Shown: one piece after another, positions 1 through 9,259 of the stretch
Layout: the number at the start of each line of letters is the position of its first letter
Numbering within the stretch: the first letter of the stretch is position 1
DNA from: Suillus spraguei
Lineage: Eukaryota; Basidiomycota; Agaricomycetes; Boletales; Suillaceae
Assembly (NCBI GenBank): GCA_016800925.1
Contig: JABCPU010000924.1
Span: 1 to 21,268, forward strand
Length of the DNA: 21,268 nucleotides
Reading direction: 5' to 3'
Made by a program: the position numbers and the translations under genes
Notes under the pieces: model-generated
The model's input: the letters and a program-made list of their open reading frames with translations, nothing else
The model's database searches: none
What the model was told of the DNA's origin: nothing

Positions 1-127
1 GGTAAACGTGGGATGCCACCGGTAATGCTAAAGGGGTAAGATGGCCATGGACAAGTGGTAACTCCTGTAGACATGAGATGAGTGTCAAAAGATGGGGTTT
101 TAAGCCAGCGCCAATATGTTCGTTACA
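1..127 (-). mobile_element. LTR, 5' part only, cut by window edge
   Basis: This is the reverse complement of the start of the LTR family seen whole at 9260-10209. It ends at position 127 in CAATATGTTCGTTACA, complementary to the LTR start TGTAACGAACATATTG. The next four bases are CCAC (128-131), a possible target duplication whose partner would lie outside the window. No purine-rich tract follows at the inner side, so a solo LTR is more likely than the end of a full element, but the missing left part prevents proof. Confidence 0.85.
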
Positions 128-131
128 CCAC

Positions 132-866
132 AGCTTCTATGAATAACATCTTAGCTTACTAGCTGATTTATAGGTTCTTATAGCATAGGACATACTACTA
201 CCAGTATAGACTAATCTATCTTGCACCCTTTTTGATCAAATATTTTTGCTTACAGGTAAAGCAGCTGGCAGAGCTACAATACATATCAGTTAGGGTGGTA
301 GTTTAAGCGATATTGGATATGTGTCTAGTGCCAGTATGATTGTTACACTTACATTCAAGATTCCATAACCAATGTTGGCCAGCTGAGAGCTTGTCTCCAG
401 TACTGGGCTCCATTCAAGTTTGACATAGAATAGGTACCACTTAAGATCCATCCTAATTCAGATTCTGTCCTTCTTGCTACAAGTATATTTTGTTATCTTG
501 AACATGAATATTCATTTATGCCACCTTTATATGTGCATAGCACAACTATGTTTGCAGATGACCTGATGACTATCAAGATTATGTGTAATTCAGTCGACTA
601 CATTCTTGCTATCATTCCCTCCCAGTAGCTATGTCACAACCCACAAACAAATTAATGCAAGGGCAAAGACTAGAACTCAAACTACAAGTTATCACAAGAG
701 AGGAAAGAGCAAAGACATCTTGGATTGCTACAGTTGTAGATACAAGAGGTTTGAACTAAAGAATACCAACTACAAACTAGCTAACTATATACACATATTG
801 AAACTGAGATACAAACTGAGTCTGAAATTACTAGCCAATCATAAAATAAAAATGAGAATCATACAA
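132..866. other. Unassigned AT-rich interval
   Basis: No convincing gene was found. One plus frame is open from about 564 to a stop at 869 (basic, Lys/Tyr/Asn-rich, no ATG at its start) and the upstream part of the same frame has several stops. A possible 3' splice site (TTACAG) lies near 256. It may be an old coding or transposon remnant, but no family motif is visible. Confidence 0.4.
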
Positions 867-1072
867 TAAGGGTATTCAAAGTAAAATTATGAGAACTTTG
901 AAACGTAGGTAATGCTAGTCAGAACTTCTCGGAGCATTCGGCATCCGTATCCGGAGTCTGAATTCAAACTTTATGCAGCACGCGCAAGATGCCTGTTCGC
1001 TGTACTGCACAACGAGCTTGACCAACCCTCACCCTGCCATGGCCATGTTCTGCTCTCAGGATGTGTGTCATC

Positions 1073-1325
1073 ATTCCAGCGCACCTTTGTCTAATGCATC
1101 TCTGCATACTAATAGGCGGTACGTGGTGCCAGGCTCCAGTGCATCTTCATCTAACACATCTCCACATACTAATAGGCAGTGTGTGGTGCCAGGCTCCAAC
1201 ACATCTTCGTCTAATGCATCTCTGCATACTAATAGGCAGTACGTGGTGCCAGGCTCCAACGCATCTTCGTCTAATGCATCTCCACATACTAATAGGTGGT
1301 GCCAGGCTCCAGCGCATCTTCGTAC
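1073..1325. repeat. 60-bp minisatellite, about four copies
   Basis: Units begin at 1091, 1151, 1211 and 1271 with CTAAYRCATCTCYRCATACT and continue through AATAGG and GTGGTGCCAGGCTCCA; a partial unit precedes the first and the last lacks 7 bp. The period is a multiple of three, so several frames on both strands stay open and give 20-residue repeats. These are by-products of the period, not evidence of a protein. The array lies inside the 869-1677 element. Confidence 0.95.
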
Positions 1326-1502
1326 ACCATGGCAATGGTGACGCTCTACCATTTTCTCCAACACAACACCATTTTCCAAGTCCCACAAACATCTTATCGC
1401 TCGGCAACATCTTTTTACTGTTCTAGATTTTATTACAATAGTTCTTTGTTTGCTAGCTACAAAATATATGAACTTGGTGTTTTATTTTGTGCGCATGTGC
1501 AT

Positions 1503-1518
1503 CTAACCCTAACCCTAG
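1503..1518. repeat. Telomere-like CCCTAA motif
   Basis: Two and a half units of CTAACC read CTAACCCTAACCCTAG, matching the TTAGGG repeat used by most filamentous fungi. It is inside the right half of the TIR element. The stretch is too short to call a telomere or to prove a subtelomeric position. Confidence 0.6.
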
Positions 1519-1679
1519 CGTTGGGACTTTGAGAAATTGAAGCACATCTGAAGCGCATAGTATTTCGAACGGAGTTTGAATTTGGCTTTTCAAGCGGATT
1601 TTCAGAACGTTTCAAAGCATCTTTCAGAGCGATTCAGAACTGTTTCAGAAGGTTCAGAATTTTACTTTGAATACCCTTA

Positions 1680-1891
1680 ATATGATGATTGTAACATAGT
1701 GGTAATATCATAATAACATTATAGTTCTAGAAGGTTCTAAGATCACATGATACTATCTCATCTTATCATATCTGATAGCATCATATCATATCTCTTCATC
1801 TTCATCATGAAGTTCAGTTATAGAAGCAATTGTAGAGATTTCAATATGGTTAGGGTTTGTCTTAGTACTGGGATTAGGTGCTTTAGGGAAA
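1680..1891. other. AT-rich spacer with ATC/TCAT-rich run
   Basis: The part 1741-1810 is a low-complexity series of ATCTTATCATATC-like words. The remainder has no recognisable gene. The plus frame that is open here runs on into the inverted repeat only by chance. Confidence 0.5.
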
Positions 1892-2564
1892 TTCAAGAAA
1901 GAATAATGGTTCATGTTTGGTATTTGTCACAAGCTATAATAAACATATTCTCCCTTACTTATAACAACCATGACCCAAACCTTGGTGAGTCCTGCCTATA
2001 TGAAGAATTAAGAGTTGATCAACCTGGTGCTATCAATAAATGATACCCTCAAACACAATGACCAAATGAGGACTGAACAACAGGCTGACTTTTATGAAAT
2101 TATGCAGATATTTCAGCATGATTAACTATAAAAGGAGAAGGATGCAAAACAGAATTTCTAGTGATACACTAATAGATCAAGGATATTCGGCATCAATGTA
2201 GCATGCTCTAGCAAGAACACAGCATTGACCAATCATAGATCAAATTCCTAAAAGACAGGCAAGAAGAAGACAGATTGCAGATTAAGAACCTGAAGGGATC
2301 ACTTCTTGAGAAGAAAGTTAGGGAGAAGGAGAAGATATCAATGCTAATGAGGATAGAGGAGATTAAAGATGAGCATATTTAAACATATGGGTGGATTGGT
2401 GGTACAGTAAGTATCAAATATTTAATGTACTAATGATGCTTGAACTATTAGTTAGGATACCAAACTGTTTGATTGCATTTTGCTTCACCACTTACTTAAT
2501 CTTGTGCTGTCATATACAGCATTCTGGTTCCATCTGATTACTGATATATTTACCTTACTTCACT
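1892..2564 (+). repeat. Left arm of long inverted repeat (673 bp)
   Basis: Read base by base, position i pairs with position 5315-i from 1892/3423 inward to 2564/2751 without an indel. Only two mismatches were found, both near the inner end (2546 and 2563), and both are T/C differences. The outer boundaries are abrupt (1891 and 3424 do not pair). The spacer is 186 bp. The arms carry a decayed coiled-coil coding segment. Confidence 0.97.
1970..2382 (+). pseudogene. Decayed coiled-coil protein fragment in the left arm
   Basis: From the ATG at 1970 one frame reads MTQTLVSPAYMKN, stop, then ELINLVLSINDTLKH and on to an acidic-Gln-rich helix; a second frame from about 2180 ends at a TAA at 2380-2382 and contains LEKKVREKEKISML. 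Internal stops occur where Gln would suit (CAA to TAA, CAG to TAG), as in KN-stop-ELIN and HD-stop-L-stop-KEKD. A frame change is needed between the two parts. The segment looks like a helical, highly charged region of a larger protein. The family is not recognised. An identical inverted copy lies at 2933-3345. Confidence 0.5.
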
Positions 2565-2693
2565 AATAGGCATCCTCTTTTAGGGTTGAATGTTCTTGCC
2601 TTAGCAAGTGAAGCAGACTAGGAGGAGCACAAGACTCACATACTAGCTTATGCCGGGGTTTATCTACAGCTCAGGCTAGGTTGTATCTTTACA
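2562..2693 (+). mobile_element. 3'-end fragment of the LTR family in the inverted-repeat spacer
   Basis: The sequence from ACTAATAGGCATCC to GGTTGTATCTTTACA matches the last 130 bp of the LTRs at 7224-8153 and 9260-10209 with several substitutions. It is closest to the 14816-15296 copy (TACTAGCTTATGCC, GGTTTATCTACAG). Only the 3' end is present, so it was truncated before or during formation of the inverted repeat. Confidence 0.85.
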
Positions 2694-2715
2694 ACACTAT
2701 GTATGAAGTATGTGC

Positions 2716-2765
2716 AAAGTCTAATAAAACATAAGTAATATGAACTTGGAAATGAAGTAAGGTAA
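2716..2765 (+). repeat. Short F2-repeat fragment
   Basis: ACATAAGTAATATGAACTTG and the following GAAATGA resemble copy B of the F2 repeat at about 15868-15895 (ACATAAGTATATGAACTTGG). It spans the junction of the spacer and the right arm. Confidence 0.45.
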
Positions 2766-3423
2766 ATGTATCAGTAATCAGATGGAACCAGAATGCTGTA
2801 TATGACAGCACAAGATTAAGTAAGTGGTGAAGCAAAATGCAATCAAACAGTTTGGTATCCTAACTAATAGTTCAAGCATCATTAGTACATTAAATATTTG
2901 ATACTTACTGTACCACCAATCCACCCATATGTTTAAATATGCTCATCTTTAATCTCCTCTATCCTCATTAGCATTGATATCTTCTCCTTCTCCCTAACTT
3001 TCTTCTCAAGAAGTGATCCCTTCAGGTTCTTAATCTGCAATCTGTCTTCTTCTTGCCTGTCTTTTAGGAATTTGATCTATGATTGGTCAATGCTGTGTTC
3101 TTGCTAGAGCATGCTACATTGATGCCGAATATCCTTGATCTATTAGTGTATCACTAGAAATTCTGTTTTGCATCCTTCTCCTTTTATAGTTAATCATGCT
3201 GAAATATCTGCATAATTTCATAAAAGTCAGCCTGTTGTTCAGTCCTCATTTGGTCATTGTGTTTGAGGGTATCATTTATTGATAGCACCAGGTTGATCAA
3301 CTCTTAATTCTTCATATAGGCAGGACTCACCAAGGTTTGGGTCATGGTTGTTATAAGTAAGGGAGAATATGTTTATTATAGCTTGTGACAAATACCAAAC
3401 ATGAACCATTATTCTTTCTTGAA
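2751..3423 (-). repeat. Right arm of long inverted repeat (673 bp)
   Basis: This is the reverse complement of 1892-2564 with two differences. It ends abruptly at 3423, where a short tandem array begins. It carries the inverted copy of the coiled-coil remnant on the minus strand. Confidence 0.97.
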
Positions 3424-3665
3424 CCAGCCCATATGAATGTAAACAAGTCCAGGCAAGTGAAAGTGAGAGCAGACAAGTCCAGATAAATAAAGGCAAGTAC
3501 AAATGAGTTCAAGCGAGTGCAGGCCAGCCCAGATGAATGCAGACAAGTCCAGGCAGATGAAAACAAGTCCAGGCAAGTCCAGATAGATGAAGGTAAGTTC
3601 AAATGAGTACAGACAAGCCCAGATGAGTGAAAACGAATGAAATATGTTACAAGCCCAGACAAATC
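3424..3665. repeat. Degenerate tandem array, about 20-bp unit
   Basis: The region is made of variants of GACAAGTCCAGATGAATGCA, with a roughly 10-bp sub-periodicity (CAAGT, CCAGR, GATGAA). At least eight recognisable units occur, with uneven length. The minus strand gives an open frame of Trp/Cys/Leu-rich repeats, which is an effect of the repeat. CCAGATGA-type words also recur in the F2 repeats at 12700-13230. Confidence 0.7.
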
Positions 3666-4149
3666 AACTTGAAGCCAAGTGCAAGAAATTAAAAACAAGC
3701 ATTACAAAGATATAAATAAAAACATACCTGTATTAGTACAGTGTCACTAGCACTGTTCTCCAAGATCATCAAATTGCACAGACATAGGCAATTGATAGTA
3801 AGTAGTGACAAATGGAAGAATGTGACACATTGGTCACATACTGGTCAAACCCATGGCGTGGGTATGGGTAGGGGTACGGGTATCGCTACCTTAGACTCGT
3901 ACCTGTACCCATGCAGTTCCATAATAGCTAGCAGCCTTGACAACATCAGAAGTTCTATGGAATGCCATAACTGCTACTATGGCTCCAGATCTTTTTCAGG
4001 CTGGTGTCATGGCATTTTCTGAGACCATCTAGGAGGTTCAGTGACCAAATAAAAAACCAACCCCGGTGGACTCTTGGCCCTCAATTTTTTGGAGCTTGAA
4101 ATTATTGCTAATTGGGTCACTTTTAGCTATAGAAATAGTGGTGGTTCTC
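3666..4149. other. Interval with GGGTA-rich stretch, no clear gene
   Basis: A run of GGGTATGGGTAGGGGTACGGGTATCG-type words lies at 3857-3885 and is partly self-complementary with CGTACCTGTACCCATG at 3898-3913. The flanks may include upstream exons of the TET/JBP-like fragment: a plus frame after 4021 reads HLGGSVTK, stop, KTNPGGLLALNFLELE. No iron-ligand HxD motif could be placed with confidence. Confidence 0.4.
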
Positions 4150-4640
4150 CTTTCCTTTTGATCTCCTGGTCAGTCTAGGTAGAAGCCATTGTGTAACATT
4201 TGCTACCTTGGCAGATCTCTATGTGGAGCTAGATTATTCACCTGGAGCAATGACATATGTCTCAGGAAGGGTGCTCAAGCACTCTGTTGGTCCTTGGCTC
4301 AATGGGGAACAGTTGGTAATCACCCATTTCATGACGGATGCTATACATGAAAGAGTGGGTGTGCCAAGGCCAGGTTGTCCCATACAGAGTTTCTTTTTAG
4401 AGTTAGTAGTGAGGAAATCAAAGATTTGCAGGCAGAAAAGGTGTCAAAGATAGTACAGGGAAATCCCACCTTTTTATTCTTGGAGGGTCTTTATGTAGCC
4501 ATGCCAAAATTTACATTTCATTGTTGCCTTTGTCAAATCCATAACTTCATGAGCTCACAAATCACACCAAGTCGTCGGAATAGGCCCAAAGTGGGGCCAT
4601 CTTCATCTGACTCTCACCCTAGAAAGAGAAATGGGGTGCT
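4150..4640 (+). pseudogene. TET/JBP-like 2OG-Fe(II) dioxygenase fragment (C-terminal part)
   Basis: TET/JBP enzymes oxidise 5-methylcytosine or thymine in DNA; in basidiomycetes they are expanded and associated with KDZ transposons. The plus frame from about 4170 reads through FATLADLYVELDYSPGAMTY, then SGRVLKHSVGPWLNGEQLVI and HFMTDAIHERVGVPRP. I read YSPG, SGxxLxH (His as the distal iron ligand), the W-x-GE strand, FM and HERxGVxRP as the end of the double-stranded beta-helix fold. The Arg expected after GE to bind 2-oxoglutarate is Gln (CAG), explainable by CGG to CAG decay. A second frame at 4375-4640 carries EEIKDLQAEKVSKIVQG and a basic SSDSHPRKR tail, after a frameshift or intron. The N-terminal HxD half is not identified. 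Family assignment rests on motif recall only. Confidence 0.5.
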
Positions 4641-4663
4641 TATAAATATATGTATGTCACTTC

Positions 4664-4725
4664 AAAAATACCCATGCAGTACCCTAATAACAAATGCAAA
4701 GGCAAGTGCAAGCGCACAATTGAAT
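4664..4725 (-). repeat. Dispersed repeat, copy 1 (shared with 12312-12375)
   Basis: On the minus strand this reads CTTGCACTTGCCTTTGCATT, TGTTATTAGGGTACTGCATG, GGTA. The same string with few changes occurs on the plus strand near 12325-12375. In both places it can be read as an ALAFAFVIRVLH-like frame. It probably is a dispersed simple repeat that has joined unrelated sequences rather than a conserved protein tail. Confidence 0.6.
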
Positions 4726-4768
4726 ACAACACTAGTCTCCTTAATAGATTCATTTTTTGCTAGGTCTC

Positions 4769-4817
4769 CTGCTTGTTATTAATAAACATGCTGGTTGGAT
4801 GATGCAGGTATACATAC
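4769..4817 (-). other. 49-nt intron of G2
   Basis: GTATGT to CAAGCAG on the minus strand. Removal joins QYQLVSI to GDLAKNE, followed by an in-frame stop at 4662-4664. Confidence 0.65.
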
Positions 4818-5007
4818 CAATACTGACCAGTTGATACTGACTTAGGCCATGATTTACTACAGCCACAGAACCACTAGATGCTTTGTGAGCCCGACAAGCT
4901 CCTTCCATGTGCTCTTCATAGTAGGACAGAATTTTCTGACTGATCCTCTTGAGAGCGCTGCCAAATAGCCTGTCAACATCATTGATGTGATGCTCAGGAT
5001 GGAGAGA

Positions 5008-5060
5008 CTGGAAAATATGTAGCTGGTATGTATTATGATGCAATAAATACAATTATGTAC
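5008..5060 (-). other. 53-nt intron of G2
   Basis: GTACAT to TTTCCAG on the minus strand. Removal joins RNGSYAYG to SLHPEHH in phase 0. Confidence 0.65.
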
Positions 5061-5664
5061 CCCATATGCATAACTACCATTGCGCTAGTGGACATTGATA
5101 TGAGTGGTCAAGGAAGTGTGAACCCAAGCATAAATGTTGACCTTAGAGATATCAATCCAGGTATGACCATCTATGATGACAGGGCCATCAGCATTTTTCT
5201 TCATCTACTTTGGCTTCCACTCATCATACAACTTCAGAAGGGAGGATCGTGATAATTTGGCAATCTCAGTATTATCTGCAGGGCAGGAATATGGAGTTCT
5301 TTCTGAAACATGGAAAGATGAGGCAGATTCAAGATTCTGATTATTGATGGTGTAATAATTAAGTTTCCCGATGATGGGTCTCTTGCCTTGAGTGAAGCCA
5401 ACTTCCGTCATCATGAGTGATTTGGATTCAGACAATGTGTGCAAGAGAGTTGAGGACACACAAATATGCATATCAGGGTCACTGGTGATGTGATCACTGA
5501 TAAAGCGGGTGTTTCCACTGACATGAACTTGAACAACCGCATTATCATGACTCATTCCATGAATAGTCTTAGTACACACATAAGTGAGGGGTGCAAGTAC
5601 AGCTTTATGTGCATCAGTGGGCATCTTGGCAATTAATTCACACTGCAAAGGTAGAAAGGTGACC

Positions 5665-5722
5665 CTGGTAAGAGTAAGATAAAAACCGGGATATCAGTGG
5701 TCTAGGTATGATGGATCATTAC
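5665..5722 (-). other. 58-nt intron of G2
   Basis: GTAATG to TTACCAG on the minus strand. Removing it joins EEEVIRKR to VTFLPLQ in one frame, which supports G2 as a formerly spliced protein gene. Confidence 0.7.
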
Positions 5723-7187
5723 CTTTTCCTAATCACTTCTTCTTCTCTGATCACATCAATGATGTAAGCAGTATCGCTGCTGAAAGGCCATCACTGAAGC
5801 CCTTCAGTAGACATTGCTGCAATGGTTACTCACAACATAGTGTTATACACCACTCAAGTGTAGGATTTTATGAACAATATTCTAGCAAGTAAAAAATAAG
5901 TTTATTAAACCAGTAAAGCAGGAACAGTCAAGCTGCTTGACTGGAATCTGATGGCTGGTTTTGGATGGGTGCAAATTATTTGAGGGTGTTGTCGTCTATG
6001 CCAGGCTGCCTCTGTCTTTGCATCCCTTTTGAAGTGGAGTCTTCTCCCATCCCCAGTTGCTTTAGTAAACTAGGCATATCTTACAACCTACCATATTCAG
6101 ATCCTGATTGAAGAGGGACATCACCCTCGTGAAGCCAAGAAGCCCAAGGATCCAAAGGAAACAGAGAGGCCATGTCAGGAGAGAATGGAAAGTGTGGTTG
6201 CCAGGATACATTAACTTCTGTGGTAGGCACAGGTTCAGCAGGAAAGTAGAGACTAAATCTGCAGCAAGAGTACTAGTGCCAACCAAAAACTCAAGCAGTG
6301 CTCCAAGGTTAATAGGCAGAGGTGCGGCTGCATCTAAAATTTGAGAGGGTGGAGCCTTTCCCAAAATTTCAGATCTAGAGGGGCCCCATCACCAAATATT
6401 TGGCATTTAAGAACAGCAGTTCGCACCCTTCCTTTTGCATCATAGGAAAGCCTATGTCATGCAGTTATCTGTGTTTTGACTTGCAGTGTTCCATTTAATT
6501 ATAAGACAACTGCTTCGGCTATGTCACCTCTAACTTCCTAAGGTAGACATCATGCAGATTCTACAAACATCACATGACAAATCATAACATTTGTACAATA
6601 AAATACAAAAGATAGGTTAACAATTCAACGAGGAAATGAGAAAAAATCTGTGATGTCAAAGTGTAGATAATAGCCTGATGCACATTATAATATTTGCAGA
6701 ATATGAAAAAGTGAAGCCTTACATCAGTTAACTTTGGTTCTGTAGAATTTGCCTCCTAGGAGTGGAGGTCAAAGCTTGTTGACTCCACAAGGCAGTGCCA
6801 TGAACCTGAGATCCTCATACAGTCTCATGGTCATTGTGGTGAAAGTGTTGTGCATCAGGCCTTAATGCATGGTGGGCATCAAAAAGATAAAGAACAAGTC
6901 CTCATACCTCAAAAACAAGGATGAAAATGTGAGTAATAGGTAAACTTCTAGAGCTAAACAAAAGCTCACCAGCATGTACATACTAGTTTCATGTCCAAGT
7001 CAATTAAATTCTCTTGATTACATAATCTTGCACAGCTTCACAAAAGATCATCAATGCATATCAGAAGGGACTCAATGGAGGCAGCATGAGCAATCAAAAA
7101 ATACCATGATGATTTGTCCAACAAGGTTCTCTAAGTCTTAATATTATAATGATACATGCATTGTCATTTACACTAGTTCTCTACTAC

Positions 7188-8828
7188 TAGTGATGCATCG
7201 GGCCTGGAAAAAAACTAGGCCAGTGTAACGAACATATTGTTGCTGGCCTCGAAACTCTGTCTTTTAGCACTCATCTCACGTCTATAGGAGTTTCCACTCA
7301 TCCAAAGGCCGTCTTACCCCTTTAGTGCATACCGACGGCATCACATGCTTACCGCACACTGTATTGACTGCCGCACCACATTTCATGAACTGATGTTTTT
7401 TCATGTCCTTGCCTCGTCTGCATAGCTCCATTTGGTGTGCAGTTTGTTTTATGTTCATTATCACTGATCCCATGGCAAGTCTTATTACATGCTGCCTCGC
7501 ACTATGTTTACATAGCAGCAGTTACTTCTCTTGAGTGCTACTAATCTTGCCTAACACATCCATCCCGAGTACATATGAAATAGGATATAAGCACTGTGTA
7601 GCCTGCATGATACAGTACCTCATTTTCACCATACTATAGGTCAGGATTAGTAGCTCTGGATCTACCCAGTAGTAGACTTAGACTTTACCATTCATTAATC
7701 AATATCACTTGTTCACCATTACCGCTGGCATACCGCTAGATTCTTGACCCCTATTTTGATTTGACTTCATGTTCACCGCTGCTTTACCACTGAAAGCACC
7801 GCAGATTTCCTTATTGTTTCTTCGCACTGCTCGCATCTTACCGCTACCACTGACATTATCACTTGTTATCGCTCACCTGACACTACATATACAGGCATTG
7901 TTTCAACTGTGCTAGTACCGCTACTTACCATGCTAGTTCCAGCAGCATCTTCACTAGCCGCTGCAGCTTACCGCTGACTACGACACTATATTTGCACATT
8001 GGTTTGACTCAAACTTGACTATACTAACAGGCATCCCCCTTTAGGGTTGAACACTCTTGTTTAACAAGTGAAGCAGACTAGATGGAGCACAAGACTCACA
8101 TACTAACTTAGGAGGTAGTTTATCTACAGCCCAGGTTAGGTTGTATCTTTACACCAGGCCCTTCTGGAGGGCTTGGGCTTGGGCTAGGCCTAAGCCAGGA
8201 CATCAGGTGTAAAAATGTGTAAACAGTTATATTATAATACTACCCTAATGAATCAGAAACTCATTCCTTTAGACGAATCATTAGCAATAGTTATGCACTA
8301 AGGAGACATATAATTCTGTGACTAAAATGAGAGAGATGATACTGATAATAATGAGCATGATACAAGATGAGACTGAACTGTGATACTAGACTATGAGACT
8401 GATCTGATTGTCTGTAAAAATGAGTGGACATGAACTAATTTATACTGTGGAATGCTAAGGGTCCTCAGGTATGGAAATGCCAAATGATTAGATGAAAATT
8501 GATGCAGAAGAATGTGGCATTGAGCCTGACATGGTAGAGTAGGGAGATGGTTGACAGAGAGTATGAGAAATTGAATGAGTAGTGCAGGTAGGGTATGGTA
8601 TTTGACAGAGTATATGAGAAATTAGGTTGTTTTTGATAGTTTTTAGGTAGCTGAGGAGGTGACAGTGCTGAGAGCCAGACCAAGGGCCAGTATTCAGAGG
8701 AGGGATGATGGCAAACAACAATGGAAGTGAGCACACAATAGGCCAGGCCCAAACTCCTATGAGGCCATTGCCTTACGCCTAGCTTGGCCCAGCCTGAAGG
8801 GCCTGAAGCCAGGCCCAATGCATCACTA
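7188..8828. mobile_element. hAT-like non-autonomous element, split by an LTR
   Basis: The left terminus TAGTGATGCATCGGGCCTGG and the reverse complement of the right terminus TAGTGATGCATTGGGCCTGG agree at 19 of 20 positions, and begin with TAGTG, the usual hAT form. The flanks are the identical 8-mer TCTACTAC at 7180-7187 and 8829-8836, the duplication size typical of hAT. GGCCTGGGCC-type words are repeated just inside both ends (8154-8200 and 8735-8815) and could be subterminal transposase-binding sites. Without the LTR at 7224-8153 the element is about 0.7 kb and has no transposase. Confidence 0.9.
7224..8153 (+). mobile_element. Solo LTR (930 bp) inside the hAT-like element
   Basis: It begins TGTAACGAACATATTG and ends GGTTGTATCTTTACA, with TGTAA/TTACA inverted tips. 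The four bases before (7220-7223) and after (8154-8157) are both CCAG, a 4-bp target duplication, so this is a complete solo LTR left by recombination. It landed 36 bp inside the left end of the hAT-like element. It contains many TACCGCT words. CpG is partly lost compared with the copy at 9260. Confidence 0.92.
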
Positions 8829-9259
8829 TCTACTACTGTACATGCATGTTTGTAAGTATACTGCATATACTTAAAGGTTGACGTCTCTGCCTCAGCTGGT
8901 CAGCATCTGTTTGGCATAGTTAGCTTTGACTGTGTCACACTCCTATCACATCATGTGATGTTTGTAGAATCCACATGACGTCTACCTTACTTCTGTTGAG
9001 GTAGAAGTCATGAAAAACTGACAAACATCATGTGATAAAACATTACAAAATCGTGACAAATGGAAAATAGCAAGTAACATACTGTAGAGTTCAGTATTAG
9101 AAATTTTGAAAAGATAGCATTAACAAGAGTCATTCTACGCACAACTTTATCTTTTCAGAACTACAATACATAAACTAACAAGTAAGATAATTATTCTTGA
9201 AAGTGTGCTGCTGGCACAGTGCAAAACTCAAAGTTTAACACATCATGGCGTGAAGCCGT

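Larger units (their letters stand above)
869..1677. mobile_element. 809-bp non-autonomous TIR element with TA duplication
   Basis: The left end AGGGTATTCAAAGTAAAATT (from 869) is matched exactly by the reverse complement of the right end (to 1677), giving a perfect 20-bp terminal inverted repeat. Both ends are flanked by TA (867-868 and 1678-1679), as expected for a TA target duplication. Weaker similarity continues inside both ends, and the right subterminal part has repeated TTCAGA motifs spaced about 10-12 bp. There is no transposase; most of the interior is the 60-bp minisatellite. Tc1/mariner-like (TA) or PIF/Harbinger-like (TWA) mobilisation are both possible. CpG is well retained, which suggests a young insertion. 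Confidence 0.8.
4662..6475 (-). pseudogene. G2: multi-exon pseudogene of unrecognised family
   Basis: Reading the minus strand, exons can be joined in frame. An upstream block (6475-5960) holds YDAKGRVRTAVLKCQIFGDG, GKAPPSQILDAAAPLPINL and, after a one-base shift near 6250, FPAEPVPTTEVNVSWQPHF and MPSLLKQLGMGEDSTSKG. From an ATG at 5814 the frame gives AYIIDVIREEEVIRKR, then across an intron VTFLPLQCELIAKMPTDAHK, TWIDISKVNIYAWVHTSLTT, then across a second intron SLHPEHHINDVDRLFGSALK, and after a third DLAKNESIKETSVVFN. Stops are isolated TGA or TAG codons (after GLQ, WKPK and NVH) at positions fitting Gln, Arg or Trp. The gene is broken, but its splice sites and frame are well kept. I do not recognise the family. 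The upstream end stops just short of the TIR element beginning at 6539. Confidence 0.65.
6539..8992. mobile_element. TIR element T1-a, with nested hAT-like element
   Basis: The left end TAAGGTAGACATCATGCAGA is matched by the reverse complement of the right end, TAAGGTAGACGTCATGTGGA, and both continue with TTCTACAAACATCACATGA. The ends also resemble those of the copy at 8998-11156, left to left and right to right, which is what two copies of one element family would show. Flanking TA at both ends could be the target duplication. Without the nested hAT-like element (7188-8836) the element is about 0.8 kb and has no visible transposase. Family unknown. Confidence 0.55.

Noticed and set aside
1091..1325. 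CRISPR-like array
   Set aside because: The repeats are direct and contiguous with no unique spacers, and the context is fungal.
912..1426. Overlapping open frames on both strands in the minisatellite, giving 20-residue repeat proteins
   Set aside because: A 60-bp period keeps several frames open at once; no start context, splice sites or known domain support a gene.
1503..1518. Chromosome end or subtelomere
   Set aside because: Only about two and a half CCCTAA units, inside a TIR element; they cannot mark a telomere.
2754..3423. Inverted repeat arms as ordinary transposon TIRs
   Set aside because: There is no target duplication at 1891/3424, no internal transposase, and the spacer is only an LTR piece; a recent inverted duplication fits better.
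3351..3698. Minus-strand Trp/Cys/Leu-rich repeat protein
   Set aside because: It is the translation of the degenerate 20-bp tandem array and runs into the inverted repeat without any conserved motif.
6108..6344. Plus-strand basic protein frame opposite G2
   Set aside because: The minus strand has the better protein signal there (FPAEPVPTTEVNVSWQPHF, LHEGDVPLQSGSEY).
8465..8866. Minus-strand 133-codon frame in the hAT-like element
   Set aside because: It crosses the element's TIR, has no transposase motif, and looks like a chance frame.
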